Shown in pieces: positions 27,423 to 35,865 of a stretch of 53,709 nt of DNA. A model generated the notes under the pieces. The model did not search any database. It was given only the letters and a program-made list of their open reading frames with translations, and was not told where the DNA came from. Source of the DNA: Candidatus Sabulitectum sp. (lineage in GTDB: Bacteria > Fermentibacterota > Fermentibacteria > Fermentibacterales > JCC-6); assembly GCA_021107435.1 (NCBI GenBank), contig JAIOSV010000061.1, positions 1-53,709 on the forward strand, read 5' to 3'. The stretch's first letter is position 1. The number at the start of each line of letters is the position of its first letter. A program made the position numbers and the translations under genes.

Positions 27423-28067
27423 ATGTGGTACGCGGCAGGTGCCTGTGTTGTTCTTATAATTACAGCAGTTGCAGGCTATGCAAGAACCAGACCGGGAGCA
27501 GGCTCAAAATCTATCACACCACTGGATGCTCTGACATCTTCGACAATTGCCGAGATCATGCCGGAGTCACTGATGTCATTGTCTGTTGAACAGGTGAATT
27601 TCCTTCTCTCTCGACTGGAGAAAGAAGAACCTCCCCAGTCAACCATGGGTGCCATGTGCTACCAGGCAATGGCTCCTCCGGCTACAGCCGAGTACATCTG
27701 CCCCGTCTGCGGAGAGAAAACCCTTTACAGCGACTCACAAACAGCCTTCATCGAATGGGAACTTGAGGGCTGCCGCAGACTTGCTGAATCAATCAACAGC
27801 AACACTGATTTCGAGATTTTTCTGGACGAAGGCCTTTTCTGTGATTACTGTTCACCGGATACAGGAGAAGAGAACCCTGAGATTCTTCTTCGTGTGATCT
27901 ACGAAAGCGACATGGAGGTTGTTAACAGAGTCTCTGTTATAGATCTTATGATGCTTGACTCTTTTCTCCAGGGTAATCTGTTCTACACCACTTCAAATGA
28001 TGCTCAGATGCCTATGCAGAACTATGCAGGCAGAATGAGAGAACTCCTTGGACTCGAAGAAGAGTAA
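27423..28067 (+). CDS. Membrane-anchored CxxC protein coupled to a radical SAM gene
   Basis: I do not recognise the family. The protein begins with one membrane segment (AAGACVVLIITAVAGYA). A Ser/Thr-rich helical region and two Cys pairs follow, in YICPVCGEKTLY and FCDYCSPDTGEE, separated by ~50 residues; the pairs could form a single metal site. The C-terminus is helical (IDLMMLDSFLQGNLFY). The stop overlaps the radical SAM start as TAATG, so the two products are made together. It may be the substrate, an electron carrier or a scaffold of that enzyme; nothing in the sequence decides. AAGGAG precedes the start. Confidence 0.65.
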   Translation: MWYAAGACVVLIITAVAGYARTRPGAGSKSITPLDALTSSTIAEIMPESLMSLSVEQVNFLLSRLEKEEPPQSTMGAMCYQAMAPPATAEYICPVCGEKTLYSDSQTAFIEWELEGCRRLAESINSNTDFEIFLDEGLFCDYCSPDTGEENPEILLRVIYESDMEVVNRVSVIDLMMLDSFLQGNLFYTTSNDAQMPMQNYAGRMRELLGLEEE

Positions 28068-29143
28068 TGAGACTCCGTTCACCGACATTCCTGCCATCCA
28101 CAGTTGTTATTGAACTTACATACCAGTGCAATCACAACTGTATTTTCTGTTCCTGCCCCTGGTACGCGCCGGAGGGCAGCTTTTCGCTATTACCTGAACT
28201 TTCCACCGCACAGTGCAAGAAAGTTATCAATGAATTGTGCAGTCTTGGTATTGCCAGTTTTGCCTTCACCGGCGGTGAAGCTCTCATGCGAGAAGACTGC
28301 ATTGAACTACTGGAATACACCTCTTCCCTCTCCGTTCAAAAAACAGAGACAGTTGATTGCGAGCTGATAACACACACAGTCCATCCCGAAGTGTATCTGC
28401 TCTCGAACGGAGTTCTGGTTGACCACAAAGTAATGGATGTTCTTGAGAGGTTAAACATCAGTCTGAGTATGAGTCTTCCGGGGCTGTCTACTTTTGAGGA
28501 ACACACCGGCTATGACAACGCATCAATGATCCTGGATAAATTCAAGGAAGCTCACAAAAGAGGGATTCCCACAACAGTAAACAGTACTGTGACAGCATTG
28601 AATTTACATGAGCTCAGGAGTACTCTTTCAGCAGCCCTTCTGGCGGGAGCCGGCCAACTGCTTATGAACAGGTTTCTTCCTGGAGGCCGCGGGCTCAGTC
28701 ATGCGGACAGTTTGACCCTCACCGCTTCACAGGTCAGGAAGATGCTTCTTGTGGCCGATGATGTTCTGACAAGAGCAAATCGACTGGGAAACCTTGGCAC
28801 CGAGATTCCTCTTTGTCTCGTTGATGATCTTTCACTTGAAACGTTGCATGTGGGTACCAGATGCTCAGCAGCGAAGGGCTTCTTCGTCATAGGACCTTCA
28901 GGATTTGTCAGGGTCTGCAACCATTCTGAGGTTCGTTTGAATCACATTAATGACTGGAAAAACCTGAAGCACAATGAATACTGGAACACTTTCACCATGA
29001 GAAAATATCTGCCTGCTGAATGCGGAGGTTGCCGCCACATACTGAACTGCGATGGAGGATGTAGAGAAGCCGCACGCATAACGGGCGGCTCTGTCAGCTC
29101 AGTTGACCCGGTTCTTACCGGGAAATTCCCTGATACTCCCTGA
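28067..29143 (+). CDS. Radical SAM enzyme with SPASM-type C-terminal domain
   Basis: The [4Fe-4S] SAM motif is CNHNCIFC (Cys21, 25, 28), followed by the glycine-rich TGGEALMRED SAM-binding segment. The C-terminal ~90 residues hold the auxiliary-cluster cysteines: CSAAKGFF, VRVCNHSE, CGGCRHILNCDGGC. SPASM enzymes of this size modify peptides or proteins (PqqE, anSME, AlbA types). The immediately upstream coupled gene is therefore the best candidate partner; no short precursor peptide was seen. The residues SCPWYAPEG directly after the cluster motif are distinctive. Cytoplasmic; no leader-binding (RRE) domain recognised. Confidence 0.85.
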   Translation: MRLRSPTFLPSTVVIELTYQCNHNCIFCSCPWYAPEGSFSLLPELSTAQCKKVINELCSLGIASFAFTGGEALMREDCIELLEYTSSLSVQKTETVDCELITHTVHPEVYLLSNGVLVDHKVMDVLERLNISLSMSLPGLSTFEEHTGYDNASMILDKFKEAHKRGIPTTVNSTVTALNLHELRSTLSAALLAGAGQLLMNRFLPGGRGLSHADSLTLTASQVRKMLLVADDVLTRANRLGNLGTEIPLCLVDDLSLETLHVGTRCSAAKGFFVIGPSGFVRVCNHSEVRLNHINDWKNLKHNEYWNTFTMRKYLPAECGGCRHILNCDGGCREAARITGGSVSSVDPVLTGKFPDTP

Positions 29144-29245
29144 CCAGCATGCCTGTGCAGGTTGATTTCATCTTTTAATATATCACTTCTTGCGTAATTG
29201 CTTATTTACTTATATATTCATACTCAACCTTTGGGAGGAAACCTT

Positions 29246-30391
29246 ATGAAAAAAACAGCACTGACTCTTACAGCAATATTTATCGCCTGCGGAACACCTG
29301 AGCAGCAGGCAGATGATTCTGTCACTGCCGACAGCACTGAACCCGCGCATTACACAATCACCGCAGTCGATACTATCGGAGTGGAGTTCGGTGACAGCAA
29401 CTATGTTTTCGGCCAGACGGACGCGGCACTTTTCGGCCCGAACAATGAAATACTGGTTCTTGACGGTTCCAGAAACCACATCGCGCTCTTCTCAGCTGAC
29501 GGTGAATTCCTGAGGTCTATCGGAAGACAGGGCAGCGGTCCCGGTGAGTTTTTGCGACCGATGGCAATAGCACTGCTCGGAAACGGACAACTTGCAGTCT
29601 CCGACCCCTGGGCAAGTAAAATCTCCCTGTTCGACTCATCTTACACATTTAATGGCGAAATAACCGGATTCTTTCCTGCCCCTCCTCTGGCCATTGAAGG
29701 CTCTGACGGAGAAGCAATTATCGGATTGATGAGAATAATCGATATCGACAACGGAATGATCGGCTTCTCTCTGGCCAGGCTGAATGGAACTGCGGAACCG
29801 ACTCATATCTATGCTGAAGACATGATCGAGTTCGAACCGACAATGATCGGCCCGGGATACACGGAATCCACAGTTGCCTTTGCTTCTGACCCCACCGGAA
29901 GAGTCTGCACCAGCATCATGTCAACAGACACTTACCGGATAGAGTGTTTTCTTCCCGACGGGAAGCAGTTTCTTGTCATCGAACAACCGTTCGAAGAAGT
30001 TCCCAAGACCGCCCTGGAAATCGAAGAGGAGATTGAGGATTACAACACGGTTCTGGAGAGAAGGGCTGCTGCGGGAGGAGGACAACGCATGCAGAGCATG
30101 GGTATCCAGATGCCTTCGGAAAACATTAATTACGAACCGATCCCTTATCACTATGCGATTTCAGATCTCATGCTGGACACTCAGGAACGCCTCTGGGTAA
30201 GACGGGGTTACGAATCCATACCGCACTTCGATGTATATGATCTTGACGGTAAACTGCTTTTTACCGCATCCGTTGAAGAAGGCGACCCCGATTCCAGGGA
30301 CTGGACAATCGTCGCGGGAGATGACAGACTGCTTGCCTTCTCTGACGATCCGGCAGGATACCCGAAAATCGTTATCCTTGCTGTTGAATGA
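29246..30391 (+). CDS. Six-bladed beta-propeller lipoprotein
   Basis: A lipoprotein signal (LTLTAIFIACG, lipidated Cys14) is followed by NHL-like blades: LFGPNNEILVLDGSRNHIALFSADGEFLRSIGRQGSGPGEF (written as one blade spread over two motifs), LAVSDPWASKISLFDSS and RLWVRRGYESIPHFDVYDLDG. This is the 6-bladed propeller family common in Bacteroidetes-like bacteria, presumably facing the periplasm or surface. GGGAGG precedes 29246, which settles the start over 29198. The stop overlaps the ArsR start (ATGA). A paralogous design occurs at 35852-36979. Confidence 0.8.
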   Translation: MKKTALTLTAIFIACGTPEQQADDSVTADSTEPAHYTITAVDTIGVEFGDSNYVFGQTDAALFGPNNEILVLDGSRNHIALFSADGEFLRSIGRQGSGPGEFLRPMAIALLGNGQLAVSDPWASKISLFDSSYTFNGEITGFFPAPPLAIEGSDGEAIIGLMRIIDIDNGMIGFSLARLNGTAEPTHIYAEDMIEFEPTMIGPGYTESTVAFASDPTGRVCTSIMSTDTYRIECFLPDGKQFLVIEQPFEEVPKTALEIEEEIEDYNTVLERRAAAGGGQRMQSMGIQMPSENINYEPIPYHYAISDLMLDTQERLWVRRGYESIPHFDVYDLDGKLLFTASVEEGDPDSRDWTIVAGDDRLLAFSDDPAGYPKIVILAVE

Positions 30392-30738
30392 TTTCTTCGA
30401 AAGGCACTGATTTGGAGCAAATCCTTGAACTCTCTGAAGTACTCAAAGCTCTTTCCGACCCAACCAGGCTGAAGCTCGTCATTCTTCTTCAGGAACACGG
30501 CAGAGCTCTTTGTGTGAAAGGTCTTGCCCGAAAACTCGAGATTTCGCAACCTGCTGTTTCCCAGCATATTCGCATTCTGAAACAGGCCAGGCTCATAAAG
30601 GGCGGGCGTTGCGGATGCTTCTCGCACTACTCTTTAAATACTGAATGCCTTGAGGGTCACCTGGATAAATTGCAGCATGTACTTGGCTGTAAAAACAAAC
30701 AAGACAGGAGCAGCGCAGAGCATACAGAGCAGGAATAA
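30388..30738 (+). CDS. ArsR-family winged-helix regulator
   Basis: The sequence SEVLKALSDPTRLKLVILL, LARKLEISQPAVSQHIRILKQA and GRCGCFSHYSL is a standard ArsR/SmtB winged helix of 116 residues. The usual metal site in the recognition region (ELCVC) reads ALCVKGL, with only one Cys, so metal sensing may be altered; extra Cys residues lie in GGRCGC and VLGCKN. Translation is coupled to the propeller lipoprotein by an ATGA overlap, an unusual partner for ArsR. Target unknown; autoregulation of this cluster is possible. Confidence 0.85.
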   Translation: MISSKGTDLEQILELSEVLKALSDPTRLKLVILLQEHGRALCVKGLARKLEISQPAVSQHIRILKQARLIKGGRCGCFSHYSLNTECLEGHLDKLQHVLGCKNKQDRSSAEHTEQE

Positions 30739-30793
30739 TCATGTTCGACATTTTCACGACGTTGGTGGTATCCAGGCTAAGCATAAACAGAAT

Positions 30794-30807
30794 GGAGGTG
30801 CTGTATC
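30794..30807 (+). promoter_or_regulatory. Shine-Dalgarno GGAGG positioned for an ATC start
   Basis: GGAGG (30794-30798) is followed by six bases and ATC (30805-30807). No ATG, GTG or TTG exists in this frame between the in-frame stop at 30784-30786 and the ATG at 30871, which lies beyond the signal peptide. Confidence 0.6.
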
Positions 30808-31842
30808 AAACACATATGTATTTACCTTGCCCTTCTGGCACTGTTTTCATCAACTGCTTTCTCCGACTGGATGCTTATGCCAGTTACAGGATACAATCCA
30901 TCCGCGGGTTTCGTGTACGGTATCAGAATTAAATCGATTCAGGAAATGGGGCTGGACACCGGCACTCTCCATCTGGTTAGTTCCACCGGATCAATGCAGC
31001 GAATGGTTCTTTCTCTCTCTGAATCCGCGCTTGACGGCAGCTTCTCTCTCGTTGCGGAACACTTGAAATTACCGGAGATTCAGTTCTTCGGCTATGGGAA
31101 CAATGGCGATGCTGACAGCACTGCTGACTTTTCCGGGGAGGCTCAGCGACTCCGGCTTCTGTACAATCACAGAATTGCTTCTCCGTTTTCACTTAAACTG
31201 GGTATCGAAACCAGACACTCTACCACATACAATCGCGAGGAATCCGCACTGTGGTCTACGCTTCCCGGAGAGCAATACAATTCCGTCTGGACAACAGGTC
31301 CTGTTGCAGGTGTACGCCTTGAATCCGCTTCTTCACCGGCAGGATACATCAAACTCGATGCTGACTGGCAGAGCGGTAATGACATGACTTATTCTACAAT
31401 AACCGGGCAGACAGCACTTTTCTGTCCGATTCCGCGAATCAACACAGTATTTGCGTGCCGTGCGATGCTGAAAAGACACATCGGCACAGAAACCACTCCA
31501 TTCATGTGGCAATCTTCTCTGGGCGGATCAGATGATCTGCGGGGATACAAGAGGAATCGTTTTTCAGGTGATTGGCTCATGCTGAACAACATCGAACTCC
31601 GCCACAGCATCTTCAGAGCCGACTCCGGCAGCAGTTCCATCCTGCACGGAGTTGGAATTACTCTATTCGGTGACGCCGGTCAGGTCTCTGATTCCTTTGA
31701 TACACTGAGATGGAATCGTTACCATCTTTCAGGCGGCGTTGGTATCAGAATACATCTGTCCGGGGACAGAACGGTAAGACTGGATATTGCAAAATCCCCG
31801 GAGGGCATGGGTGGATGTGTCTCATTCGGAGAGATGTTCTGA
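30805..31842 (+). CDS. Outer-membrane beta-barrel (Omp85/surface-antigen C-terminal type), apparent ATC start
   Basis: The C-terminal part has the Omp85 hallmark GGSDDLRGYKRNRFSGDW (L6 RGY motif) followed by LNNIELRH and alternating amphipathic strands ending in an aromatic residue (GEMF). There are no POTRA domains, so it is a stand-alone barrel of ~345 codons. A clean signal peptide (KHICIYLALLALFSSTAFS) lies in frame upstream of the first ATG at 30871, so translation must begin earlier. The only codon at correct spacing from GGAGG is ATC at 30805. A sequencing error (ATG read as ATC) is the main alternative. Possible role: insertion or passage of lipids or proteins at the outer membrane. 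Confidence 0.75.
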   Translation: MKHICIYLALLALFSSTAFSDWMLMPVTGYNPSAGFVYGIRIKSIQEMGLDTGTLHLVSSTGSMQRMVLSLSESALDGSFSLVAEHLKLPEIQFFGYGNNGDADSTADFSGEAQRLRLLYNHRIASPFSLKLGIETRHSTTYNREESALWSTLPGEQYNSVWTTGPVAGVRLESASSPAGYIKLDADWQSGNDMTYSTITGQTALFCPIPRINTVFACRAMLKRHIGTETTPFMWQSSLGGSDDLRGYKRNRFSGDWLMLNNIELRHSIFRADSGSSSILHGVGITLFGDAGQVSDSFDTLRWNRYHLSGGVGIRIHLSGDRTVRLDIAKSPEGMGGCVSFGEMF

Positions 31843-31917
31843 AACTGAAATCACACGTGACTGTCTGCCCGTATTCCTTCACCCGCAGGATGAAGAAAAT
31901 TTCTTGATGGATGACAG

Positions 31918-32760
31918 CTATTCTGCAGTATCGGAAGCCCGTCTCTGCCGGTCGGGTTTCCGACCTATGTAGAGCAGATGTCTTGATGAAGCGACCATTG
32001 ACGGCTCGGTGCTTATGTGAAAAAACAGGTCCAGCCAGAGTTCCCGCCGTTTTCCTTCAAGTTGGTTGTAGCTCTCATCATCAGCCGATATCGCAGGTTC
32101 AGCACCGGCAAACACCAGTGTCTGCAGGCCTGCGGACTCGTGAAGGAGTCTTGTTTCCGACAGCGTACTGAAGTAGCCGCGAAAACCGCCTTTGGGTGCA
32201 TCCTCCGGTTCCCGTCCCTTCTCCACAAGAGACCATACCTCCGCCTGGTCCTCAATCCAGTGCGGATAATCTTTAAGAAGGCTGCCCATAATCCCGAACC
32301 TGCTGATCATAGAAGAAAACACGAGGCCACCGGGTTTCAGCCGGGACATTGACTGAGTAAGCACCAGCAGCCTGTCACTCTCCTCCACAAGATGATACAG
32401 AGGACCCATGAGCAGCACGGCATCGTAATCGCTCTCCGCTATTCCGGAGAGATCTCTTGCGTCTGCCACTGCAAATGAGACACTCTTCTGCAGCCCCGCG
32501 GAATTGACCTGTTCTTCGCACTTTTCAATCAGATTCGCTGACAGATCCACAGCGCAAATGCTGTGCCCGCGACGAGCAAGATGGACGGTATACGCTCCGG
32601 TCGCTGCGCCGATCTCCAGTATGCGTGCACTTGGGGGAAGATACTTGTCAAAGAAACGCAGTGTGATGTCGTACTCGAGCTGGTGTCTCTGAAGTCTTCC
32701 GTCCTCCATGGTCACACTGCAATTATAGAAATCTCGAATATCGCCTATATCATCCTTCAT
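31918..32760 (-). CDS. Class I SAM-dependent methyltransferase
   Basis: Motif I ARILEIGAATGAYTVHLA, motif II acidic ICAVDLSANLIEKC, the VADARDLSG segment, DAVLLMGPLYHL and LKPGGLVFSSMISRFG define a Rossmann methyltransferase of the small-molecule type, with a lid-like insertion in the last third (SLLKDYPHWIEDQAEVW). The GPLYHL motif is common in a family often found next to GNAT genes. Its start overlaps the upstream GNAT stop by four bases (ATGA). Substrate unknown. Confidence 0.85.
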   Translation of the reverse strand: MKDDIGDIRDFYNCSVTMEDGRLQRHQLEYDITLRFFDKYLPPSARILEIGAATGAYTVHLARRGHSICAVDLSANLIEKCEEQVNSAGLQKSVSFAVADARDLSGIAESDYDAVLLMGPLYHLVEESDRLLVLTQSMSRLKPGGLVFSSMISRFGIMGSLLKDYPHWIEDQAEVWSLVEKGREPEDAPKGGFRGYFSTLSETRLLHESAGLQTLVFAGAEPAISADDESYNQLEGKRRELWLDLFFHISTEPSMVASSRHLLYIGRKPDRQRRASDTAE

Positions 32761-33386
32761 GTATTCATTCCCGTTCCTGTGTTAAATTCCTTCAGCTGCA
32801 AATTCCTGTACATATGGATTACTGCTTCAAAACCTGCCGAGCGGGTGATGAAACCGTACTTCACTATTCTTGTAATTCTAAAACCAATTCTTTTGTACAA
32901 TCTCAGTGCGCCTTTGTTTGTATCTACTACTGTCAACTTCAATCCTCTATAACCATTCTGCTCAGCATACCAGATAATCTCGTTCATTATTGCAGTACCG
33001 ATATTTTTCCCTCTCATTTCCTTTTTCACCGAGAGAGCAACAATTTCCATTTCCCCGTTCTTCAAAATACTCAATGATTCAAGCTTAAAACGAATCAGTT
33101 TCAGCAGGGCACTGAAAAAGCAGAATTCATCCAGTAGATCAGCAAACTTTACATTGAAGTACTTGTTGCCCTTTGTTTGAATACCTGCAATGCCTGCCAG
33201 CCTTTTCCCGTGGATGGCGTAAAAACCTGTTTCATAATTTGCGGCAGCCCGGATGATTTTCAGGGCTTTTGCTTTATCACTGATAACAACTCTCATTTTT
33301 TCCCGGAATGCTTCATACAGTAATTCTGCGGCTTGTACTCCGAATTTCTCAGGCAGCTCCCGGACTATCTCTATTTTTTCTGCCAT
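32757..33386 (-). CDS. GNAT family N-acetyltransferase
   Basis: The acetyl-CoA motif A is ALSVKKEMRGKNIGTAIMNEI, followed by LTVVDTNKGALRLYKRIGF, the classic motif B with Asn and Tyr. The N-terminal third contains hydrophobic helices and the FYAIHGKRLAGIAGIQ strand pair. The substrate is not readable; antibiotics, polyamines and protein N-termini are all possible in this family. It is translationally coupled to the methyltransferase downstream and lies 10 bases after the YoaP-type gene. Confidence 0.85.
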   Translation of the reverse strand: MAEKIEIVRELPEKFGVQAAELLYEAFREKMRVVISDKAKALKIIRAAANYETGFYAIHGKRLAGIAGIQTKGNKYFNVKFADLLDEFCFFSALLKLIRFKLESLSILKNGEMEIVALSVKKEMRGKNIGTAIMNEIIWYAEQNGYRGLKLTVVDTNKGALRLYKRIGFRITRIVKYGFITRSAGFEAVIHMYRNLQLKEFNTGTGMNT

Positions 33387-33396
33387 AACCTGCTTC

Positions 33397-34188
33397 TTAT
33401 AGATTCTTCAGTTCCCTTGCTATTTTCTTTTTTATTCTCTCAAAGGATGGAGGCGGACCTGTATTCACTTTTTCCCTGTTGATGAACAAAGAATCAGAAA
33501 TGCCCCATTCGCAAAAAGCTTCCCTGTTGCATGTATTCACCTCGTGGAAAGCAACCTTCTCTCCAAGCTCCGAAGAAGCACGCTTCGCTCTTTCAAATAC
33601 CATGTTGTACGCAGGGCACCACCCGCTAATAAATCCTGTAACCGCTACCTTGTCGTGATCCAGCTCCGGCTCTTTACGGGGTTTAATCCACTTTGGCGCA
33701 ACAGCATCATCCGAAAACGGCTTCCACAGCAGAACCCGACCGAAAAAGCCTTCTTTGTCGACCTGAACATATCCCTGCTTTTTAAACCAGGATGCTCTCA
33801 TAAATACAGGGAAAGGCACTCCCCAGGCAACCAGCCCTTTCGCGTTTCTGCTTCTGGCATCCTCTTCCGCTGCCGATATCAGCGCCTTGCCTATGCCCTG
33901 TTTCTGCCAGTTCCCGACCCCTTTGTCTTTGTATCCGTGAACCCAGATACACAGAATGAAATACAAATTGCTGCCTTCAACAAATGAGTATTCGACGGGG
34001 ATGTATTGAATCATGCCAACCGGTTTCCCCTGATCATTCAAGGCCAGTTTCACGCGAAGTCCCTTGTCTTTCATTTTCCGGAACCAGAGTTCTTTGTGAT
34101 TGCCGGCTTCTCTTATTTCATCCGACCAGTCTTCGAGACAGACAAAGTAGCTGCTCTCGTACTCTTCAGCTAAATCAACGATTTTCAT
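33397..34188 (-). CDS. GNAT N-acetyltransferase with C-terminal YoaP-like domain
   Basis: The N-terminal GNAT domain has the CoA loop NWQKQGIGKALISAAEEDA and motif B-like MRASWFKKQGYVQVDKEG. The C-terminal ~80 residues (VAVTGFISGWCPAYNMVFERAKRA, split, then HEVNTCNREAFCEWGISDSLFIN) match the YoaP domain, with Cys residues in SGWCPAYN and in NTCNREAFC. The architecture is known from Firmicutes and clostridia; the function is unknown. Length 263 is normal. It heads the GNAT-methyltransferase set on the minus strand. Confidence 0.85.
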   Translation of the reverse strand: MKIVDLAEEYESSYFVCLEDWSDEIREAGNHKELWFRKMKDKGLRVKLALNDQGKPVGMIQYIPVEYSFVEGSNLYFILCIWVHGYKDKGVGNWQKQGIGKALISAAEEDARSRNAKGLVAWGVPFPVFMRASWFKKQGYVQVDKEGFFGRVLLWKPFSDDAVAPKWIKPRKEPELDHDKVAVTGFISGWCPAYNMVFERAKRASSELGEKVAFHEVNTCNREAFCEWGISDSLFINREKVNTGPPPSFERIKKKIARELKNL

Positions 34189-34289
34189 GATCCGCCCCTT
34201 TCCGGCATCCTGTTTCCAGTCTTCGTTTACCGGATGCTGATTGCCTTACCATCCAAAGACCAGCAGGAAGACCGGAGAAAAGCCTGTTC

Positions 34290-34781
34290 TCAATCATTCT
34301 CTGCTTTCAGCAGATAACCTTTCATGGCTGTTCCACCCTGATATGAACCGACAACCCCGTCCGCTCTGATAACCCTGTGACAGGGAATAATAAGTGGAAA
34401 AGGATTTGAGGACAGCGCATTGCCCACGGCTCGGGCTGTTCGTGGAAATCCTGCTTCCCGGGCAAGTTCTCCGTATGAAATGGTTTGTCCCCGTGAAATG
34501 TTATCCAGAGTATCTAAAACAATCTTTTTGAATTTGGAAAAGCTTCCAAAATCAAGAAACTCACGAGAAACATCACATTGAAATCCTCCAGCCAGTCTGG
34601 TAAGTTTCGCCGCAGTATCCCTCGTAAAACTGCTGTTTCTTTCTTCCAGGCAGTGATAATTTTTTTTCATCCTGAGCTCTGCCGAAAGATCAGGCGAGGG
34701 GAGGAAAACACGGTGAATCATTTTTTCTTCCCAGACAAGACGACCCGGCCCGAATGGAGTAACAAACTTGCAGTAGTTCAT
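34290..34781 (-). CDS. ogt: Methylated-DNA--protein-cysteine S-methyltransferase
   Basis: The alkyl acceptor motif is IIPCHRVIRADG (Cys134), with ISYGELAREAGFPRTARAVG upstream (the recognition helix including the Arg finger) and GSYQGGTAMKGYLL downstream. It repairs O6-alkylguanine by suicidal transfer to Cys134. An Ogt-type single-domain enzyme of 163 residues with no Ada regulatory domain. The start overlaps the stop of the upstream GNAT gene by four bases. Confidence 0.93.
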   Translation of the reverse strand: MNYCKFVTPFGPGRLVWEEKMIHRVFLPSPDLSAELRMKKNYHCLEERNSSFTRDTAAKLTRLAGGFQCDVSREFLDFGSFSKFKKIVLDTLDNISRGQTISYGELAREAGFPRTARAVGNALSSNPFPLIIPCHRVIRADGVVGSYQGGTAMKGYLLKAEND

Positions 34782-35281
34782 TTGATCGACCTGTTACTGA
34801 ATATGAGTGCCTGTCCGGTCCAGTCCTTTGTTTCCGCTTCCAGTTTCCTGTACTGCCCACGGGTTATGTCTGAAATTACCTTCTCCCAGAATTCCATGGA
34901 TGGTTTGTTCTCCGGGTGCTGAACAACCTCCCATTTACCTGGATACATTTTAAATACGGCCCTTGCCGCCGTTTCCCCGATTCCCGTTCGCCGATACTTC
35001 TTCATCACAAAAAATTCCGAGATGGATCTGGCATCCCCCGGCTCACACATGTAACAGAAATTACTCACCAGGATAAAACCTGCGATGAAATCATCCACTA
35101 CTATGAAAAAGGGATGTCTGCCGGGTTCTGTCCAGTAATGATCAAGATACCTGTACCCGTAAAGACCGTGATCATTAACATCACCCTTGTCGAATTCGCT
35201 GAAATCGTACCGGTAAAGCTCAAGGAGATTCCTGAGAACCTGCTTGTCCTCAATCGCGACTTTCTTCAGAAGAACATTCAT
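34778..35281 (-). CDS. GNAT family acetyltransferase, coupled to ogt
   Basis: Features are the substrate-side strand FFIVVDDFIAGFILVSN, the CoA-binding motif FVMKKYRRTGIGETAARAVF and the motif B region KPSMEFWEKVI. Family members of this exact layout (LLELYRYDFSEF at the N-terminus) are small uncharacterised acetyltransferases. The four-base overlap with ogt indicates co-expression. Confidence 0.85.
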   Translation of the reverse strand: MNVLLKKVAIEDKQVLRNLLELYRYDFSEFDKGDVNDHGLYGYRYLDHYWTEPGRHPFFIVVDDFIAGFILVSNFCYMCEPGDARSISEFFVMKKYRRTGIGETAARAVFKMYPGKWEVVQHPENKPSMEFWEKVISDITRGQYRKLEAETKDWTGQALIFSNRSIK

Positions 35282-35400
35282 GCTGTTCCACCTTGCTCAA
35301 TTCAAGCTGCACATCTTCAATGAAGACTTCTGCTTTGTACAGAGTAAAGATAAAACTTTATCAGTGAAAACGGATAGCAGGTCGAAATACCAGCCTTCGT

Positions 35401-35865
35401 TCAGCAGGGCAGTTCATAGGTCAGTCTGTCTTTGTCTCTTCCCACAATGCAGCCGCCAGGCTTGTCCCAGATTCGTCTTGATGGAACATTATCTTCCGCT
35501 ATTGTGCTGATCAGCTTTGTTATCCCTCGTTCAACAGCTTCGCTTATCACAAGCTTAAATGCTCTGGAACAATAACCGTGAGAACGATACCTGCTGCCTA
35601 TCCAGTAGCCTGTTCTCGCTGTTTTCTCCTCCTTGTTGATGTGACTTAAAGAAATGGTTCCTACAGCCGTCGTGCTATTCAGAAGTACAACATAGGTTAC
35701 GGCGTTTCTACTCCTGCACCAGCTTTGTAACTTCTCCAGGAAATCATCAGCTGTTGGTTTATCATTGTCGCCGAAGCCGAGATATTCCCTGAGAATATTG
35801 TCGGTACAAAGCATGGATGACAGTTGAATCGCATCCTGAGGTGTTGGTTTTCTAATGGTAATCAT
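35401..35865 (-). CDS. GNAT acetyltransferase, RimJ/RimL-like
   Basis: The sequence TIRKPTPQDAIQLSSML, TAVGTISLSHI, YWIGSRYRSHGYCSRAFKLVI and ISTIAEDNVPSRRIWDK is a RimJ/RimL-type GNAT. The CoA loop is RSHGYC, where a Gly or Ala is usual in place of Cys; Ala or Cys is tolerated in some relatives. It overlaps the end of the propeller lipoprotein gene by 14 bases. Substrate unknown. Confidence 0.8.
   Translation of the reverse strand: MITIRKPTPQDAIQLSSMLCTDNILREYLGFGDNDKPTADDFLEKLQSWCRSRNAVTYVVLLNSTTAVGTISLSHINKEEKTARTGYWIGSRYRSHGYCSRAFKLVISEAVERGITKLISTIAEDNVPSRRIWDKPGGCIVGRDKDRLTYELPC

Noticed and set aside
30741-30932. 63-codon frame overlapping the barrel signal peptide
   Set aside because: It is in a different frame from the barrel; only its first residues are of interest as a possible permease remnant.
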